A stretch of DNA of 17,103 bases from JAHHUA01 sp036635475 (lineage in GTDB: Bacteria; Bacillota; Clostridia; Oscillospirales; Ruminococcaceae): contig JAVWQH010000037.1 in NCBI GenBank assembly GCA_036635475.1, positions 1 through 17,103 on the forward strand, read 5' to 3'. Shown here piece by piece: positions 14,352 to 17,103 of the stretch. The translations under genes and the position numbers were made by a program. Numbering within the stretch: position 1 is the first letter of the stretch; the number at the start of each line of letters is the position of its first letter. The notes below the pieces were generated by a model. It did no database searches and was not told the DNA's origin. It saw only the letters and a list, made by a program, of their open reading frames with translations.

Positions 14352-15599
14352 ATGAAAATTAAAAAAATTATTTGTTCAGGCGGACGTACAGGATTCTTCT
14401 TTGATGACCAAAAAGCTATTAAAGCAGGAGCTAAAACAGATGGAGCTGCTTACATCGGTGAGCCAATGACTCCTGGTTTTAAATCTATCAGACAATCAGG
14501 CGAATCTATCTCTGTACAAATCGTACTTGAAGATGGTCAAATTGCATATGGTGATTGTGCTGCTGTTCAATATTCAGGAGCAGGCGGACGTGATCCACTA
14601 TTCCTAGCTGAAGATTTCATTCCTTTCATCAATGAAAAAATTGCTCCAAAACTAGTTGGAAAAGAAGTTACAAGCTTTAAAGATTTAGCTTTGCCAATCG
14701 ATGCAATGATCGACGAAAAAACAGGCAAGAAAATTCATACAGCTATCAGATATGGTGTAACTCAAGCTATTCTTGATGCAGTTGCAAAGAGCCAACACAG
14801 ACTAATGGCAGAAGTTATTGCTGATGAATATGCTACAGGCGGCGTTTCAAAAACTCCAATTTCTATCTTCACACAATCAGGTGATAACAGATACGAAAAC
14901 ACAGATAAGATGATTTTGAAGGGTTCTCCAATTCTTCCTCATGCTCTTATCAACCATGTTGAAACAAAACTTGGTAACAACGGCGAAAAACTAATTGAAT
15001 ACGTTCAATGGTTGGCTAAACGTTGTAAAGACCTAGCTCCAGTTAACGGCTACAAACCAGTATTCCATATTGACGTTTATGGTACAATCGGTCTAGCATT
15101 TAACAATGACTGGAACAAGATAGTTGATTACTTTGCAGAGCTTGAAAAAGCTGCTGACGGTTTTGAACTAAGAATTGAAGGCCCAGTTGATATGGGTGAA
15201 AGAACAGCTCAAATGGAAGCTCTTAAAAAACTAACAGCTATGGTTGACGAAAGAGGCATTAAGCTAGAAATCGTTGCTGACGAATGGTGCAATACTTATG
15301 AAGATATTGTTTACTTCGCTGACAACAAAGCTGGACATATGCTACAAATCAAAACTCCTGACTTGGGCGGTATCAACAATACAGTTGAAGCTGTTATTTA
15401 CTGCAACAAGATGGGCATTGGCGCTTACCAAGGCGGTACTTGCAACGAAACAAACCGTTCTGCTGAAGTTTGCGTAAACCTAGCTATGGCTACAAAACCA
15501 GTTCAAATTCTTGCAAAACCAGGTATGGGCGTTGATGAAGGCTTTATGATCGTTTATAACGAAATGAACAGAATCATTGCTTATATGGAAAACAAATAA
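14352..15599 (+). CDS. mal: Methylaspartate ammonia-lyase
   Basis: A 415-residue enolase-superfamily enzyme (EC 4.3.1.2) that removes ammonia from (2S,3S)-3-methylaspartate to give mesaconate. Active-site residues match the characterised enzymes with a +3 shift: metal ligands D241 (HIDVYG), E276 (RIEGP) and D310 (VADEW), the catalytic base K334 (QIKTPD), and H197 (PHALIN). C364 in GGTCNETN corresponds to a conserved active-site cysteine. The length is normal for the family. GAGGTG precedes the ATG by eight bases. It lies 102 bases after glmE, with a hairpin but no clear new promoter between them, so it probably belongs to the same operon. Confidence 0.97.
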   Translation: MKIKKIICSGGRTGFFFDDQKAIKAGAKTDGAAYIGEPMTPGFKSIRQSGESISVQIVLEDGQIAYGDCAAVQYSGAGGRDPLFLAEDFIPFINEKIAPKLVGKEVTSFKDLALPIDAMIDEKTGKKIHTAIRYGVTQAILDAVAKSQHRLMAEVIADEYATGGVSKTPISIFTQSGDNRYENTDKMILKGSPILPHALINHVETKLGNNGEKLIEYVQWLAKRCKDLAPVNGYKPVFHIDVYGTIGLAFNNDWNKIVDYFAELEKAADGFELRIEGPVDMGERTAQMEALKKLTAMVDERGIKLEIVADEWCNTYEDIVYFADNKAGHMLQIKTPDLGGINNTVEAVIYCNKMGIGAYQGGTCNETNRSAEVCVNLAMATKPVQILAKPGMGVDEGFMIVYNEMNRIIAYMENK

Positions 15600-15629
15600 T
15601 TAAAAAAGTTAAATTTAATATAAATTTAC

Positions 15630-15673
15630 CCATAATGCATCGCCTCTTTGTGGGGGCGGTGCATTGTGGTTTT
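15630..15673 (+). terminator. Hairpin with short T-run between mal and the fumarase-like genes
   Basis: Fifteen-base arms (15630-15644 and 15655-15669) pair with two G-U wobbles around a 10-base loop, followed by TTTTA. It resembles a weak or leaky terminator. A TATAAT (15679-15684) lies just downstream but has no -35 at the right spacing. The likely effect is lower expression of the downstream pair relative to mal. Confidence 0.55.
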
Positions 15674-15703
15674 ACAAATATAATCAGATTGGAAGAATAA
15701 AAT

Positions 15704-16549
15704 ATGAGAGAACTTGAAGTATCCCTTGTTAGAGATAAAGTTAAAGAACTTTTCATAGAAGCTTCATACGTTATTGGTCAAGATGTCTATGATTCACTTT
15801 GTGAAAGCAAAAAGACAGAAAAATCCACAGTTGGTCAATCAGTTTTGGATCAACTTATCAGAAACTATGATATAGCTCGTGAAGAGAGAATGCCTGTTTG
15901 TCAAGACACAGGTTATGCAGTTGTTTTTGCTGAAATAGGTCAAGAACTTGTCCTAAAAGGCGGAGATATTACTGAAGCTATCAATGAAGGTGTAAGACTT
16001 GCGTATGCTGAGGGATTTTTGAGAAAATCCGTTGTTGCAGAGCCAATTTTCAATAGAAAAAATACTGGCGACAACACTCCAGCAATCATTCATTACAATA
16101 TTGTTCCCGGCGATAAGCTTGACATCAAGGTTACAGCTAAGGGCTTTGGCAGTGAAAATATGAGTGCAATAAAAATGCTTGTACCTGCTGACGGTCTTGA
16201 TGGTGTTAAAAAATTCATTCTTGAAACAGTTAAAAAAGCCGGTCCTAACCCATGCCCTCCAATTATTGTTGGTGTTGGTGTTGGCGGAACAATGGAAAAA
16301 GCTGCAATTATGTCTAAAAAGGCTTTGTTACGTCAAGTTGGAGAGCATAATGCTGACTCTAACTATGCTCAACTTGAAAGAGATTTGATAAAAGATATCA
16401 ATAAGCTTGGCATTGGCCCTGCTGGTATTGGCGGAAATACAACTGCTCTTGCAATTAATATTGATTACTATCCAACACATATAGCTGGTTTGCCTGTTGC
16501 TGTCAACATTTGTTGTCACGCTGCAAGACATGGCCACGCTGTACTTTAA
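15704..16549 (+). CDS. Class I fumarase-like hydratase alpha subunit, probable mesaconase
   Basis: A 281-residue alpha subunit of a two-subunit class I (iron-sulfur) hydro-lyase of the fumarase and L(+)-tartrate dehydratase type. Cysteines expected to hold the [4Fe-4S] cluster are C66 (PVCQDTG), C184 (PNPCPP) and C271 (ICCHAARH; C270 adjoins it). By family alone it could be fumarase. Because it follows mal, its most likely substrate is mesaconate, hydrated to (S)-citramalate. Such a two-subunit mesaconase is known from the methylaspartate pathway of Clostridium. The substrate assignment is inference. The ribosome binding site (TTGGAAG) is weak. The beta subunit gene follows after 15 bases. 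Confidence 0.9.
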   Translation: MRELEVSLVRDKVKELFIEASYVIGQDVYDSLCESKKTEKSTVGQSVLDQLIRNYDIAREERMPVCQDTGYAVVFAEIGQELVLKGGDITEAINEGVRLAYAEGFLRKSVVAEPIFNRKNTGDNTPAIIHYNIVPGDKLDIKVTAKGFGSENMSAIKMLVPADGLDGVKKFILETVKKAGPNPCPPIIVGVGVGGTMEKAAIMSKKALLRQVGEHNADSNYAQLERDLIKDINKLGIGPAGIGGNTTALAINIDYYPTHIAGLPVAVNICCHAARHGHAVL

Positions 16550-16564
16550 TAGGAGGTGGAAAAT

Positions 16565-17103
16565 ATGGGAACAATCAGACTTACAACACCTCTAACAGAG
16601 GAACAAACAAGAGGGCTAAAAGCCGGAGATAATGTTTTAATCAGTGGTGTTATTTATACAGGCAGAGATGCTGCTCATAAACGTTTTGTTGAAGCACTTG
16701 ACAAAGGCGAGAAATTGCCATTTGATCCAGAAGGTCAAGTTATTTATTATGTTGGCCCAACTCCAACAAAACCAGGTAATGTTATCGGTTCTTGTGGTCC
16801 AACTTCAAGCTACAGAATGGATCCATTTGCTCCAAGATTGCTTGAATTGGGACTAAAAGGTATGATTGGCAAAGGCAAAAGAAACGATGCTGTTATTGAA
16901 TCAATGAAGAAAAACGGCGGAGTTTACTTTGGCGCAGTTGGTGGAGCAGCAGCTCTTATTTCAAAATCTGTTACAAAATGTGATATAATTGCTTATGAAG
17001 ACTTAGGCCCTGAAGCAGTACGTCGCCTTGAAATTAAAGATTTCCCTGCTATTGTTATTATTGACAGTGAAGGCACAAATCTTTATAACACACAACCAAT
17101 TGA
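16565..17103 (+). CDS. Class I fumarase-like hydratase beta subunit, 3' end cut by the window
   Basis: A frame from the ATG at 16565 stays open to the right edge (179 complete codons, no stop). It encodes the beta subunit of the same hydro-lyase; this family is usually only a little longer, so only the C-terminus is probably missing. The start MGTIRLTTPL and the segments LISGVIYTGRDAAHKR (catalytic-domain start), GPTPTKPG, SCGPTSSYRMD and GKGKRND are typical of the C-terminal domain of class I fumarases. YFGAVGGAAALISKSV follows. AGGAGGTGG gives a near-ideal ribosome binding site. With the alpha subunit it should form the probable mesaconase. Confidence 0.92.
   Translation, partial: MGTIRLTTPLTEEQTRGLKAGDNVLISGVIYTGRDAAHKRFVEALDKGEKLPFDPEGQVIYYVGPTPTKPGNVIGSCGPTSSYRMDPFAPRLLELGLKGMIGKGKRNDAVIESMKKNGGVYFGAVGGAAALISKSVTKCDIIAYEDLGPEAVRRLEIKDFPAIVIIDSEGTNLYNTQPI

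Noticed and set aside
1..17103. CRISPR array, prophage, complete insertion sequence or tRNA gene
   Set aside because: No regularly spaced repeats, transposase or phage genes, or cloverleaf-like segments were seen on either strand.

Overview
The window looks like part of the chromosome of a low-GC, anaerobic Gram-positive bacterium of the Clostridia. The evidence is the AT-rich composition, strong AGGAGG-type ribosome binding sites, the sporulation regulator SpoVT, and a full set of genes for B12-dependent glutamate fermentation. A run of ten N at 13533-13542 marks an assembly gap. No phage, CRISPR array, rRNA or tRNA is visible.

Layout. (1) 1-679: a junction region. The first ~240 bases are richer in GC than the rest, hold an unrecognised open frame cut by the window edge, and are followed by a possible 24-codon ORF and a 20-bp hairpin. 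(2) 680-1858 (-): a WG-repeat lipoprotein. (3) 2103-4965: a divergent selenium/sulfur module. A class V cysteine desulfurase-like enzyme (-) faces yedE, a stand-alone TusA-like protein and a DUF3343 protein (+). (4) 5028-7171 (-): spoVT and murC, each with its own terminator. (5) 7390-9490 (+): a small unknown gene, trmK and a NIF3-family gene. The first gene lies behind a diverged 69-bp tandem duplication of its own promoter and start region, and seems to begin at ATT. (6) 9580-10443 (-): an RpiR-family regulator. (7) 10936-17103 (+): the methylaspartate operon glmS-glmL-glmE-mal, followed by two class I fumarase-like subunits. The beta subunit runs off the right edge.

How the genes work together. 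GlmS and GlmE form coenzyme B12-dependent glutamate mutase (glutamate to 3-methylaspartate), and GlmL is the associated ATPase-fold protein. Methylaspartate ammonia-lyase releases ammonia to give mesaconate. The fumarase-like pair most likely hydrates mesaconate to citramalate. Citramalate lyase, the next enzyme, is not in the window.

The most interesting signal is regulatory. The divergent RpiR-family gene and the glm operon each carry a near-identical 16-bp palindrome (consensus TGTTGYAACYACAACA), placed 10-11 bases downstream of a good sigma-A type -10 box. This looks like a repressor operator pair. The regulator's SIS domain has SFPRYP where sugar-phosphate binders have a Ser-Gly-x-Thr loop, which fits a ligand that is not a sugar phosphate. 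All promoter, operator and terminator calls were made by eye.
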